Source: Streptomyces sp. NBC_00162 (GTDB lineage Bacteria > Actinomycetota > Actinomycetes > Streptomycetales > Streptomycetaceae). From it: DNA of 64,000 nucleotides. The stretch is taken from the NCBI RefSeq assembly GCF_024611995.1, contig NZ_CP102509.1, forward strand, positions 8,556,001 through 8,620,000, written 5' to 3'. Positions 51,977 to 62,587 of the stretch are shown here, in pieces; position 1 is the stretch's first letter; every line of letters begins with the position of its first letter. A program made the translations under genes and the position numbers. Under the pieces are notes generated by a model. It searched no databases and had not been told where the DNA came from. It saw only the letters and a list, made by a program, of their open reading frames with translations.

Positions 51977-52141
51977 CGCCGGGCCACTAGTTGATGCTAC
52001 GAGGACGGTCACAACCAGATGCAGGCCCATGCCTGGCCGGCAGTGTGTGGGCCCGCCTATTGACGCCAGGTCACAGGGGCGGCCTGATACGCACGTGACC
52101 CCCGAATGGTTATCGGGGGCCACGATTTGCTGTGGTTTGTG

Positions 52142-55100
52142 CTAGAAGATTCCGGTGCTCGTGGTGCTCCAGTTGGTGTCGCCGACCTTGAGGGGTGTCC
52201 TGTAGCCGGTCAGGGTGCCGGGGTAGAAGAGGAGGCAGCCGGTTGGGCAGGTGGTGGTTTTGGTCGTGCCGGTGCCGTCGTCGTAGGTGACGGTGTGGTT
52301 GGGGTCGGCTGGGGTGGTGGCCCACAGGTCAGCGAGGTCGTCACCGGTCTTGGGCTGGAACTCGCGGTAGGAGATGGTGGTGCCTTCGTCGTTGACGCTC
52401 TTGTTGACGACGGTGCCTTGGGCGTTGCCGTTTGAGGTGATCAGGGGGCGGGTGGTGGTCTGCCAGCCGCCGTTGCCGAAGGCGGTGCGTGCGCCGAGGC
52501 TGAATTTGCCGTCTGTGATTTTGCCGGGGTAGAGGTAGGCGATTCCGTCGGCTTTGTTGCGGGCGAGGATGTCCTGGATCCCGTCGCGGTTCTGGTCGCT
52601 GGCGGCGAGGATGGTGTAGTCCTTCCACAGCGTGCCGGTGCTGACGTAGTTGGCCTGCTGCACGTCGAAGGGCTCGTTCTGGTCGGCGCCTCCACCGGCT
52701 ATGGTGCGGCCGGAGTAGATGCGCAGGCGCGAGTCGGTGCAGGCGTCGTCGACGCATACGCGGACGACGAGGTCGTTGCCGTTGGCGAAGCCGGTGTCGG
52801 CGCGTTGGTCTATGTCTCCGGGCATGACGATCTGCAGTATGCGGTTCCAGCCTTGGGTGCCGAGGTCGGAGGGCGGTGCGATTGTCTGGCGGGTCCAGTA
52901 CATGGGGCCGCCTCTGCCGGTGCCGGGGTAGAGGTAGAGCTTGCCGTCGGGGAGGCGCACGAGGGAGTCTTCGTAGCCGTCGGGTGCCGCGGTGGGGCTG
53001 GTGAGGTTGGTGAAGTCTCCGCCGTGGGCGATGAGCGCCCCCGCCCAGCCCTTGAAGCCGACGGTGTAGGGGGTGAGCTTGCCGGTGCCGTCGCCGGCGT
53101 GGAATCGGAGTTCGGCGTTGGTGTCGGTGCTGGTGGCGTACATGTCGGTGTAGCCATCGCCGTTGAGGTCGCCGAGGAGGTCATGGGTGGCGGGTTTGGT
53201 CAGTGGGCTTTGGCCTGGGGCGTAGACGAAGGCAGCGGGGGAGGTTTTGATCACGGTGCTGTCGGCGTCGCCGTCGACTGGTGAGTGGTTGCCCGCTGTG
53301 TCGTAGGCGAGGACGTGGAGCTTGCTCTGGGGGCGGCCGGTGGGGACGATTTCGACGATCGTCTCGGTGGCTCCTGCGGCGAGGGGGACCCAGGCGTCTG
53401 TGCAACCGCTGCTCGAGACCGACACCGGGCGGTCGAGGGCCCAGCAGAAGCCGGCCAGATCGGTGGCCGCGTTCTTGAGTTTCAGGCGGAGCTTGGTACG
53501 GGCCTGATGGACGGTCAGCGCGCTGCCGTCTTCTTTGGTGACGGTGACGGGACTGGTGGGCCCGGTCTTGTCGACGGTGAAGGCGCAGTCGGCTGTGTAG
53601 GGGCTGTCGGGCCCTTCGCCGTCCTTTGCGCGGACCTTCCATTTGTAGGCGCCGGTGGGGAGATTGCCGGCGAGGACTGTGGCGGTGGCGGTGCCGCCGC
53701 TGGCCACGTTGGTGACGTAGGAGACGGGTACGGAGGCGCCTGCGGCGGTGGTGACGACGAATTCGGGATTGACGGTGCCGCCGTCCTTGTCGAGGAGAGT
53801 GGCTGTCAGGGCCAGGCCGCTGTTGCCGATAGTGGCCCCGCAGGGCACCGGCTTGTTGCCCTCGCCTGAGGGGGACCAGCTGCCTTCGTAGGCTCCGCTG
53901 GCGGTGACCTCGGGCGGGAAGTTGTAGGTGACCTCCAGGACGGGGTTGTTCCGCAGACGCTTGAAGCTGTTGACGTTGCCGAGGTATGAGTTGGGGACGC
54001 GCAGGCCGAAGACGAGCGGGTCCCAGCCCTCCTGGACGTAGGAGGTCAGGGCTGCGGACTTGAAGTCGTAACCCTCCACGCCCGGGCAGTAGGTCGGGTG
54101 GCCGTGAGCGAAATTGCCCTGGGCGAGTTTGTAGCCCCAGTAGTTGTTGCGGGTGTTCCAGGTCGGGGTGGTGGTGATGTCCTGGGAGGTCCACAGCTCG
54201 GTGGGGCCGGCCGCAGAGGCGTCGCAGCCCCAGGAGTGGGTCTGCTCGACGGCGAAAGTGGCGTCGAGGATGGTGGCGCCTTTGAGGCCGTTGGTGTTCA
54301 TGGCGAAGAACGACTGGGTGTCGCCGGTGCCGTTGAACCCCACGCGTGGCTCGTCCCAGGGGTTTCCGGACTGCCAGCCGGAGCCCCAGGGGTAGTCCGC
54401 GCTCGGGGTGTCTGAGTACACCACGGCCCACTTCTCGGTGTAGCCGCCGGTGAAGATGGGGTCGATGACCAGCGGGAACTGTGTCGCCGAGGACAGCAGA
54501 GCGGGGTCGGGGGTCAGCGTGAGGGTATTGCCTGTGACGTCCGCGCCTACGGGGGCCTGCTGCGGGTCCGGCGCCGTCTCCTCGGCGACGGCGGCGCTGG
54601 AGAACATCGCCGAGGAGAGGGCGGTTTTTGCCGCCGGGCCGGCCGGGTCGCTGGTGGCTGGCTGCTCCCACATCTTGGGGGTGGGTGCGCTGAAGACGAT
54701 GTTGCCGGCGGCGTCCTTGGCGAGGAGCCGGTCGCTGTGGTCTTCGTCGAGTGTCACGCCTTCGGAGGTGACGGCGAGTTTGATCGTCTTCAGGGCCGGG
54801 TTGGCGGCGGCCTCGGGGGTGGTGACGAGGAGGTGCTGGGCGAAGCCGTTGACCTCGGCGATCAGCTTGAGGTCGACGCCGGGCAGCACTGACTTGTAGA
54901 GCGCGGTGTTCCCTCCCAACACCGGCTCCGGGAGCGTGCCCGGCCATGACAGGGCCAGCTTCTTGCCGCCGCGGTCCATCGAGACCAGCGGGCCGTCTCC
55001 ACCCTGGGAGAAGGCGATGCCGAAGGACGCGGTCGGGCCGAGTGTTCCGTCCTCCTGCTGGGTGAGCGTGGGGTCGGTCTTGCGCCACACGGATTTGTGG

Positions 55101-55402
55101 CGTGTCCAGATGGGCAGCGTGGACTGCCGCAAAGTCAGGTTTCCGTCGGGGTTCGCGTAGGTCTCGGAGTACTCGGTGCGGCGGTCGATGATCTCGACGC
55201 GCTGGCCCGAGGTCTTGGCGAGGCCGTAGGCCCTCACCTCCGATGCGGCTTGTGGCGTGCTGTCCGCCTCGGCGGCTGCCTGTTCGGTGGCTTTGGCGGT
55301 CTCGGGGGTGGTGATCACGCTCAGCGCGGTGAGCGGGAAGGCAAGGGCCAGAAGGGCGGCCAGCGGGCGGGTCAGGCCTGTGCCGGCTCTTCGGTGATTC
55401 AT
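52142..55402 (-). CDS. Large secreted DNRLRE / FG-GAP (VCBS) repeat protein
   Basis: About 1,086 residues from ATG 55402 (a TTG at 55432 is also in frame). Sec signal: RAGTGLTRPLAALLALAFPL then TALS. A DNRLRE-type beta-domain lies near 360-470 (AMNTNGLKGATILDATFAVE, TPTWNTRNNYWGYKLAQG). Then Ig-like/Big modules, and C-terminal FG-GAP repeats with Ca-binding loops (LLGDLNGDGYTDMYATS, AASDQNRDGIQDILARN). Such proteins in Streptomyces are divergently paired with RHS-family exoproteins, as here. A surface-associated scaffold or carrier is a reasonable inference; no enzyme motif is visible. Confidence 0.8.
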   Translation of the reverse strand: MNHRRAGTGLTRPLAALLALAFPLTALSVITTPETAKATEQAAAEADSTPQAASEVRAYGLAKTSGQRVEIIDRRTEYSETYANPDGNLTLRQSTLPIWTRHKSVWRKTDPTLTQQEDGTLGPTASFGIAFSQGGDGPLVSMDRGGKKLALSWPGTLPEPVLGGNTALYKSVLPGVDLKLIAEVNGFAQHLLVTTPEAAANPALKTIKLAVTSEGVTLDEDHSDRLLAKDAAGNIVFSAPTPKMWEQPATSDPAGPAAKTALSSAMFSSAAVAEETAPDPQQAPVGADVTGNTLTLTPDPALLSSATQFPLVIDPIFTGGYTEKWAVVYSDTPSADYPWGSGWQSGNPWDEPRVGFNGTGDTQSFFAMNTNGLKGATILDATFAVEQTHSWGCDASAAGPTELWTSQDITTTPTWNTRNNYWGYKLAQGNFAHGHPTYCPGVEGYDFKSAALTSYVQEGWDPLVFGLRVPNSYLGNVNSFKRLRNNPVLEVTYNFPPEVTASGAYEGSWSPSGEGNKPVPCGATIGNSGLALTATLLDKDGGTVNPEFVVTTAAGASVPVSYVTNVASGGTATATVLAGNLPTGAYKWKVRAKDGEGPDSPYTADCAFTVDKTGPTSPVTVTKEDGSALTVHQARTKLRLKLKNAATDLAGFCWALDRPVSVSSSGCTDAWVPLAAGATETIVEIVPTGRPQSKLHVLAYDTAGNHSPVDGDADSTVIKTSPAAFVYAPGQSPLTKPATHDLLGDLNGDGYTDMYATSTDTNAELRFHAGDGTGKLTPYTVGFKGWAGALIAHGGDFTNLTSPTAAPDGYEDSLVRLPDGKLYLYPGTGRGGPMYWTRQTIAPPSDLGTQGWNRILQIVMPGDIDQRADTGFANGNDLVVRVCVDDACTDSRLRIYSGRTIAGGGADQNEPFDVQQANYVSTGTLWKDYTILAASDQNRDGIQDILARNKADGIAYLYPGKITDGKFSLGARTAFGNGGWQTTTRPLITSNGNAQGTVVNKSVNDEGTTISYREFQPKTGDDLADLWATTPADPNHTVTYDDGTGTTKTTTCPTGCLLFYPGTLTGYRTPLKVGDTNWSTTSTGIF

Positions 55403-55655
55403 GAGTTTTTGGTCTTTCTGAAAAAACGTCAAGGCTGTGAGTCAGCGCAGCGTAAGCGAAGGAATTCACATCCGCATAGACGGACTTGTCGGCACGCCAT
55501 TTCCTGTCGGGGGCATGACATCCGGAATGATCGGTTTCAGGACGCTCGATGACGTTTTTGCAGGTCAGATGTGTCGAAGTAGGGTCTTGCGCGAAGTGCC
55601 TGAGGGAGTGTTGGCTGCGATTTTATCTGTCTTTTATTCCCTTGGGGGGTTTGCT
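55403..55655. promoter_or_regulatory. Divergent intergenic region of the RHS locus
   Basis: 253 bases between the VCBS protein (minus) and the RHS protein (plus). It is more AT-rich than its surroundings (for example TTTTATCTGTCTTTTATTCC near 55621), typical of a promoter zone. It probably drives both secreted proteins. An N-terminal extension of the RHS frame into this region (from 55437) is unlikely because GGGGGG lies correctly placed before GTG 55656. Confidence 0.5.
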
Positions 55656-58600
55656 GTGTCCATCCGTTCGGGCATGATGCCCGAATTGTTCGGAGGTGGT
55701 CGCTTTCGCAGAAAGCGTCGGCTCCGTGCCGGAATTGTCGGTGCGACAGCCGTCGCCCTGTCCGTCTCCCTGCTCACCGGCCCCGCCTGGGCGGGACCCG
55801 CGGAGTACAAGCCCCGCGGCACCCAGAAGACGCCCTCTGTCACGGGCAAGAACCTCAAGCCGCAGGGCAAGAAGGCTCCGGCCGCGGCTCCCTCGTGGAA
55901 GCCCTCGAAGGTGACGTGGCCCTCCGCCAGCTCGGCGGAGGTGACCCTGTCGGCCGCCGCGCCCCTGGCCGACGCCGCCCCATACAGAGGGGCGCAGGCG
56001 AAACTGCCGGTACGCGTCACCAAGTCCGCGAAGGCCTCGCTCTTCCTGCGGTCCGACGCAGCGAATGACTCATCAAGTCCGGAACGGGTCAAAATAACCG
56101 TCGCGGACCGCAAAACGGCCCAGAAGGCCGGCATCGACGGCCTCCTGCTGTCCGTGCAGCGCAAGGACAGCCGCATCTCCGGCGGCCGGGTGCAGGTCGA
56201 GGTCGACTACTCCAAGATCAAGGACGCCTACGGCGCGAACTGGGCCTCCTCGCTGCACCTCGTCCGGCTGCCGGCCTGTGCGCTTACGACGCCCTCGAAG
56301 CCCGAGTGCCTCAAGACCTCTTCCGTCCCGACGCACAACCACCAGAATGCCGCGACGCTCACGGCCGACGTGGACCTGGCGGAGACTGCGCCAACGCAGG
56401 ACGCCAAGCCGGCCGCCGTCGCCTCTGCGGCGGGCGGCATGACCGTCCTGGCTGCTGTGGCCAGCGCCGACGGGTCCGAGGGCTCCTTCAAGGCGACCTC
56501 CCTCGCCGCATCGGGTTCGTGGTCGGCGGGCGGGAACTCCGGCGGCTTCGGCTGGAACGTTCCGATCACGGTCCCGCCGGTGCCCGGTGGCTTCGCGCCC
56601 AAGGTGGGGTTCTCCTACAGCTCCTCCTCGGTCGATGGCCGTACCGGTTCCACCAACAACCAGTCGTCCTGGGTCGGTGAGGGCTGGGAGTACAGCCCCG
56701 GCTTCATTGAACGCAAGTACGCCCCTTGTGAGAACGACAAGCAGGGCGGCAGCAACACCGAGGACGTCGGCGACCTCTGCTGGAAGTCCGAGAACGCGAC
56801 TATGTCCCTGAACGGCTCAAGCACCGAGCTGCTGTGGGACGCGGGCAAGGGCCTGTGGAAGTTGGCGAACGACGACGGCTCCCGTGTCGAGCGGATCTAC
56901 GATTCCCCCGGCAACAACTCCGGGGATGAGGACTCCGAGTACTGGCGGATCACCACCACCGACGGCACTCAATACTGGTTCGGCAAGAACCGTCTCCCGG
57001 GCTGGAGCGCAGGCAAGGAGGAGACGTCCTCGGTCAATGCCGTCCCGGTCTTCGGCAACCACGCCGGCGAGCCCGGCCGCGGAGCCGACTTCGCCTCCTC
57101 CAGCCGGATGCAGGGCTGGAGATGGAACCTCGACTACGTCGTCGACCCCCACGGCAACGCCATGGCCATGTACTACACCAAGTACACCGGCTACTACGCC
57201 AAGAACATGAAGATGGACACGCCTGTCGCCTACACCCGCGACAGCACCCTGCGCAGGATCTCCTACGGTCTGCGCGACGGACAGGTCTACGCGACCCCGA
57301 AGCCTGCCGGCCAGGTCAACTTCTGGGTCTCCGACCGCTGCATGGCCACCACCTGCATCCTTGACGAGGCTCACGCCAACGACTGGACCGACGTCCCAGT
57401 CCACCTGGACTGCAAGGCCGCCCAGCAGTGCCTGCAAGGCTCGCCCACCTTCTGGTCCAGCAAGCGCCTGACCTCCATCGACGCCTACGCCCTGGTGGGC
57501 ACCGCGCACGTCGGCGTGGACAACTGGACACTGACGCAGTCCTACCCGCCCAGCGGTGACACCACCAAGCCCGCCCTGTGGCTCGACTCCGTCCAGCGCA
57601 CCGCCAAGGCCGGCACGCTCACAGACATCCCCGGCGTGGACAAGACCGTCTTCGCCGGCCAGCCGATGGCCAACCGCGTGGACAAGGCCGACGGCCGGCC
57701 GCCGATCAACAAGCGCCGCATCACACAGATCACCAACGCGACCGGCGGCACCACCCTCGTCACCTACACCGACCAGGAGTGCAGCCCCAGCAACCTGCCT
57801 GCGGCGGACGACACCAACACCAAGCGTTGCTATCCCTCCTGGTGGACCCGCGACGGAGGCGCCGAAGAGGTCAAGGACTACTTCCACAAGTACCTGGTTG
57901 CCAGCATCGAGGAGAGCGATACCACCGCCGGGACCGGCTCACCCTCCAAGACCACCACCTACGTCTACCCCGGCTCCCCGAACTGGCGGCGCGACCAGTC
58001 CGAGTTCACGCTGGACAAGCACCGCACCTGGAGCGACTTCCGCGGCTACCGCACCGTCCGCACGCTGACGGGCACCACCAACCGGACCAAAGCCGAGACC
58101 GACTACTACACCGGCATGGCCGGCGACACACTGGCCAACGACACGCCTCGTACAGTGGCGACGATCAACGGTGTCGCCGACCGGCGCGATTTCACCGGCA
58201 CGGTTTCCGAGAGCCGCACCTACAGCTCCGAAACCGGTGCGGCGGTCGAGAAGATCACCCAGACCCCCTGGGTGTCCAAGGACAACGCCACGCAGTCGGT
58301 CGTCGGCATCACCGACCCGGACGAGCCCGGCACCGAGGCAGCCACCCTCGAGCCAAAGACAGCCCGCTTCTCCGGAACCTCCACCACTGTCGGCAGCAAG
58401 CTCCTTGCGGACGGTACCTGGCAGAAGACGACCGCCAACCGGATCTATGACGAGGTCTACGGTCTGATCCTGACGGAAGGAGACGACGGGGCGAACGTCA
58501 CCGAGGCAAAGTGCAAGGTCACCCAGTACGTGACACCTGACACGGCGAACTGGCTTATCGCCTACCCGCGTCAGGTCACCACTACGACCGCCAAGCCGTG

Positions 58601-61600
58601 CACGGAAACCGTATCGGCCTCGTCCGTGACCAGCGCGGGCCGCATCTCCTATGACGGCCAGGCTGTCGGCACGGCACCCAAGGCCAGTCAGGCCAACATC
58701 ACCAAGGCAGAGCAGGCGTCGAAGCTCGATGCGAGCAGCCAGCTCGTCTGGGAGACCGCCGAACAGGCCACGCACGACCAGTACGGCCGCGTCCTGACCG
58801 CCAGGGGCCAGGACCTCCAGACCACCACCACGGTCTACACCCCGGCCGCCGACGCCCAGCCGACCAGCGTCGCGATCACCAACGCCAAGGGCCACACCAC
58901 CACCAGCGCCTACGACGGCCTGCGCGGGCTGGCTCTGAAGCTCACCGACCCCAACAACCGCACCGTCACCTCCGAGTACGACGCGCTCGGCCGGCTGATC
59001 AAGGGCTGGGCCGTGGGCCGCTCTACCTCTGATCAGCCCAACGTCACCTTCACGTACAACCTCTCAGCAACCGCCCCGTCGACCGTCACCACGAAGAAGC
59101 TGTACGAGAACGGCACCTGGGGCACCTCGGTGACGCTCTACGACTCCCAGTTGCGCGAGCGCCAGACCCAGACCGACGCCACAGGTATCGCAGGCCGGCT
59201 CATCAGCGACGCCTTCTACGACGACCACGGCCGCGTCCGGTGGACCAACGCTCCGTACTACAACAATCAGCCCACCAGTACGACGATGCTCGTCGTCCCC
59301 GACAACCAGATCCCCAGCGCCACCGAGAATCGCTACGACGGCCGTGGCCGCGTAACCGACTCCATCCTGCTCTCCCTGAACTCGGAGAAATGGCGAACCA
59401 CCACCACCTACGGCCCTGACTGGCAGGCCGTCATTCCGCCGCAAGGCGCGCCAGCCACACTCACTGTTGCCGATGCACGCGGCCGCGCAGTCGAACGGCG
59501 CGAGTACAAGGACCGCAACCCGGTCATCGGCGCTGCGGCAAGCCAGTACCAGAAGCACACCTACGAGTACGACCGCGTCGGCAAGCTCGGCAAACTCACC
59601 GACACCTCCGGGCGCAACAGCTGGACCTACACCTACGATCTACGCGGCCGCCAGACCGAAGTCACCGACCCGGACAAGGGCAAGAGCACCACCGTCTACG
59701 GAACCGATGGCCGCGTCCAGACCATCAGTGACGCCCGATCCGTCACCCTAGCCACCACCTATGACGAGCTTGGCCGCAAAACCAGCCTGCGCAAGAGCTC
59801 GGTAACCGGTACCAAACTCGCCGAGTGGACCTACGACACCGCCCCCGGTGGCAAGGCACTGCCCGCATCGTCCACCCGGTACGACGGCTCAGCCGCCTAC
59901 AAGTCAGAGGTATCTGGGTACGACACCTTGGGCCAGTCCACTGGTATCAAGCTCACCGTCCCGTCGGTCACCGGCGAGGAACAGCTTGCCGGCACCTACA
60001 CAGTGGCGGGCACCGTCACCGCGACGAACAGACTTTCGGCAACCATTGCGTACAGCACCACCAACACCAATGCCACCACCGCCCTGCCGGCCGAGACGGT
60101 CACCCACCACTACGGCGCGCAGGACCAGCTCGGCATCGTCGACAGCAGCCTTACCCAGGCGTACCTGCGCGGCGCCTCCTACACCCCGTTCGGTGAACTG
60201 GCCCAGGCCCAGTTCGGCAACCTGGGGACGATGGTCACCCAGACCCTCACCTACGACAGCGCCACTCGGCGCGCCCTCTCGTCAGTCACCGATCGAGAGG
60301 CGTCCGGACCGAGCGAACTCTCCAACATCAAGTACACCTACAACCCTGCGGGCAACGTCACCCGGATCCTGGACGATCAGAGCGACAGAACCGTCAAGGA
60401 CGACCAGTGCTTCGCCTATGACTGGGCGAGCCGGCTGACCGAGGCATGGACCTCCGGGGACAACTGCGTCACCCAGCCCGTGAACGGCTCCGGCGCGCCG
60501 GTCCTGGGTAGCGTCGACCCCTACTGGACCAGCTGGACCTTCACCGACACCGGCCAGCGCGCCACCGAGAAGCAGCACAAAGCTGGCCCGATCGCCGCAG
60601 ACACCACCCGTACCTACACCTACCCCAGCACGACCGGCGCGGCACAAGCACACGCAGTCCGCAGCGTCAGCGCCTCAGGCGGCGCAACAGGCACAGACAC
60701 CTACGGGTACGACGCCACCGGCAACATGACGGCCAAGACCGCGGCCACGGGCACCGCCCAGACCATGGCCTGGAACGACGAGGGCAAAATCGCCTCGTCG
60801 ACCACTGCTGGTGCCACCACCTCGTTCCTCTATGACGCCCAGGGCACCCGCATCCTCAAGCGCGAGCCCGCCGCCACAACCCTGTACCTGCCCGGCGGCC
60901 AGGAACTCGTCCTGGACAAGGCCACCAAGGCAGTGTCCGGAACCCGCTACTACAGCGTGCCTGGCGGCACCGCGATGCGCACCAGCACCGACGGACGCGT
61001 CCGCTTCCTCATCGCCGACCACCACGGCACCAACACACTCTCGATCGCCGCATCCACTCTCACCTACAACCGCCGCAAGCAACTGCCGTACGGAGCCGAA
61101 CGCGGCACACCCCCAGCCGCATGGCCCAGCCAGAAGGGATTCGTCGGCGGCGACATCGACAAAACCACCAACCTCACCCACATAGGGGCACGCGACTACG
61201 ACACCAAACTCGGCCAGTTCATCAGCGTCGACCCACTTCTGGACCCCGGAAACCTGCAGTCTCTCAACGGCTACGCCTACTCCAGTAACAATCCTGTCAC
61301 CCTCAGCGACCCCGACGGAATGCAGGAAAGGGACTGCTATTACGGGATGTGTGGCGGTCACTACGACCCCCGGGATGACAAGGCCCCCGACGAGGAACGC
61401 CCGCCGTCGATTCACGACGGCCATGACGGCGGAACCGGAAGCTCGCCAACCTGGCTTCCCCCGCCGAGCATCACGACTCCCCAAGGCGAGACAATCGTCC
61501 TCCCTTCGGTGAACACTGAAGAATTCATCGATATCTACCGAACCTCTTACCTGCATCAAGTCGAGAATTGGGGGGCGGACCTTAACCCGGAAAAGGACTG

Positions 61601-62561
61601 GTCAATAAGAATCGCGGCCCTCCTGGAGGCGTGCCAAAAGCTCAGCGACCGAGGATGCGACCCTACCTCCTTCCTCGGGCCGTACCTCGCTGTGGCCGCC
61701 GAGGAAGCTGGCATGTACGAAGGGGGTGGCATACAGCCGCCGCCCGCCTACGGCCCTGGCGCATTCAAGGGAGGAAAACCAGGCGACTGCAACAAGTGCT
61801 TCCTCGCTGGCACCGACGTACTTATGGCCGATGGCACGACCAAGAACATAGAGGACATCGAACTCGGCGACGAAGTCTGGGCCACCAACCCTGAAACCGG
61901 TGAATCCGGAAAGCGAGAAGTAACCCGCCTGATCGTCACCGAGGACGACAAGCACTTCAACACACTCTCCATAGCAACCGACGACGGAATCGAAGAACTC
62001 ACCGCCACCCACGAACACCCATTCTGGTCACCCTCGGCCAGTGCATGGGTCGAGGCGCGAGAACTCACCCCCGGCTCGACGCTCCTGACCAACCAGGGCA
62101 AGACCGTCATCGTCACAGCCAACAGGCCGTACACCCAGCACGCACGTACGTACAACCTCACCATCGACGACCTCCACACGTACTATGTGCTGGCGGGGGC
62201 TACGCCGGTCCTGGTTCACAATTCGAATGGCCTGTGCGGAACCGCAGCGCTGGAAAATGGAGACTGGCAGCACATCGCGGATCGGCACCGGCCTGGCGGT
62301 GCGAAGGTCGACAATACGTCTGGAATCCTCACGGGCAAGGCCAAGCATGTTCGTGGGCGAATAGCGGAGACCATCAATCGAGGGAAACCAAGGCCGAACA
62401 CCCCGGACCCTGAGACCGGTCGGCCCCGCCCCGGGCAGATATATGAATGGGACTTCGGCGTTCCTGTCGGCAGGGCTGGTCCGGCGAATGGCGGTGGAGA
62501 GCTGAAAAGCATCCGCGTCGTCGTTAACGACGGCAAAGTCGTGACGGCGTTCCCGTTCTAG
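55656..62561 (+). CDS. RHS-repeat exoprotein with HINT domain and C-terminal toxin
   Basis: 2,301 residues from GTG 55656. A Sec signal at about residues 20-45 (GIVGATAVALSVSLLTGPAW). Then SpvB/TcdB-like beta-rich region (SAGGNSGGFGWNVPITVPPV), many YD/RHS repeats (YDALGRLIKG, YDDHGRVRW, YDLRGRQTEV), and the RHS core motif GARDYDTKLGQFISVDPLLD with LSDPDG near 1,885. An intein-like HINT domain spans 2045 (CFLAGTDVLMADGTTKNIED) to the HN at 2188-2189 (TPVLVHN), expected to release the last ~112 residues. That tip (WQHIADRHRPGG, RVVVNDGKVVTAFPF) looks like a BECR-fold RNase. Uninterrupted over 6.9 kb. Confidence 0.88.
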   Translation: MSIRSGMMPELFGGGRFRRKRRLRAGIVGATAVALSVSLLTGPAWAGPAEYKPRGTQKTPSVTGKNLKPQGKKAPAAAPSWKPSKVTWPSASSAEVTLSAAAPLADAAPYRGAQAKLPVRVTKSAKASLFLRSDAANDSSSPERVKITVADRKTAQKAGIDGLLLSVQRKDSRISGGRVQVEVDYSKIKDAYGANWASSLHLVRLPACALTTPSKPECLKTSSVPTHNHQNAATLTADVDLAETAPTQDAKPAAVASAAGGMTVLAAVASADGSEGSFKATSLAASGSWSAGGNSGGFGWNVPITVPPVPGGFAPKVGFSYSSSSVDGRTGSTNNQSSWVGEGWEYSPGFIERKYAPCENDKQGGSNTEDVGDLCWKSENATMSLNGSSTELLWDAGKGLWKLANDDGSRVERIYDSPGNNSGDEDSEYWRITTTDGTQYWFGKNRLPGWSAGKEETSSVNAVPVFGNHAGEPGRGADFASSSRMQGWRWNLDYVVDPHGNAMAMYYTKYTGYYAKNMKMDTPVAYTRDSTLRRISYGLRDGQVYATPKPAGQVNFWVSDRCMATTCILDEAHANDWTDVPVHLDCKAAQQCLQGSPTFWSSKRLTSIDAYALVGTAHVGVDNWTLTQSYPPSGDTTKPALWLDSVQRTAKAGTLTDIPGVDKTVFAGQPMANRVDKADGRPPINKRRITQITNATGGTTLVTYTDQECSPSNLPAADDTNTKRCYPSWWTRDGGAEEVKDYFHKYLVASIEESDTTAGTGSPSKTTTYVYPGSPNWRRDQSEFTLDKHRTWSDFRGYRTVRTLTGTTNRTKAETDYYTGMAGDTLANDTPRTVATINGVADRRDFTGTVSESRTYSSETGAAVEKITQTPWVSKDNATQSVVGITDPDEPGTEAATLEPKTARFSGTSTTVGSKLLADGTWQKTTANRIYDEVYGLILTEGDDGANVTEAKCKVTQYVTPDTANWLIAYPRQVTTTTAKPCTETVSASSVTSAGRISYDGQAVGTAPKASQANITKAEQASKLDASSQLVWETAEQATHDQYGRVLTARGQDLQTTTTVYTPAADAQPTSVAITNAKGHTTTSAYDGLRGLALKLTDPNNRTVTSEYDALGRLIKGWAVGRSTSDQPNVTFTYNLSATAPSTVTTKKLYENGTWGTSVTLYDSQLRERQTQTDATGIAGRLISDAFYDDHGRVRWTNAPYYNNQPTSTTMLVVPDNQIPSATENRYDGRGRVTDSILLSLNSEKWRTTTTYGPDWQAVIPPQGAPATLTVADARGRAVERREYKDRNPVIGAAASQYQKHTYEYDRVGKLGKLTDTSGRNSWTYTYDLRGRQTEVTDPDKGKSTTVYGTDGRVQTISDARSVTLATTYDELGRKTSLRKSSVTGTKLAEWTYDTAPGGKALPASSTRYDGSAAYKSEVSGYDTLGQSTGIKLTVPSVTGEEQLAGTYTVAGTVTATNRLSATIAYSTTNTNATTALPAETVTHHYGAQDQLGIVDSSLTQAYLRGASYTPFGELAQAQFGNLGTMVTQTLTYDSATRRALSSVTDREASGPSELSNIKYTYNPAGNVTRILDDQSDRTVKDDQCFAYDWASRLTEAWTSGDNCVTQPVNGSGAPVLGSVDPYWTSWTFTDTGQRATEKQHKAGPIAADTTRTYTYPSTTGAAQAHAVRSVSASGGATGTDTYGYDATGNMTAKTAATGTAQTMAWNDEGKIASSTTAGATTSFLYDAQGTRILKREPAATTLYLPGGQELVLDKATKAVSGTRYYSVPGGTAMRTSTDGRVRFLIADHHGTNTLSIAASTLTYNRRKQLPYGAERGTPPAAWPSQKGFVGGDIDKTTNLTHIGARDYDTKLGQFISVDPLLDPGNLQSLNGYAYSSNNPVTLSDPDGMQERDCYYGMCGGHYDPRDDKAPDEERPPSIHDGHDGGTGSSPTWLPPPSITTPQGETIVLPSVNTEEFIDIYRTSYLHQVENWGADLNPEKDWSIRIAALLEACQKLSDRGCDPTSFLGPYLAVAAEEAGMYEGGGIQPPPAYGPGAFKGGKPGDCNKCFLAGTDVLMADGTTKNIEDIELGDEVWATNPETGESGKREVTRLIVTEDDKHFNTLSIATDDGIEELTATHEHPFWSPSASAWVEARELTPGSTLLTNQGKTVIVTANRPYTQHARTYNLTIDDLHTYYVLAGATPVLVHNSNGLCGTAALENGDWQHIADRHRPGGAKVDNTSGILTGKAKHVRGRIAETINRGKPRPNTPDPETGRPRPGQIYEWDFGVPVGRAGPANGGGELKSIRVVVNDGKVVTAFPF

Positions 62562-62587
62562 TCGAATAGCGAAAAGCTGAGGAATTC

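Noticed and set aside
53181..55469. 762-residue minus-strand frame
   Set aside because: Frame-shifted shadow of the VCBS protein, Arg/Pro-rich.
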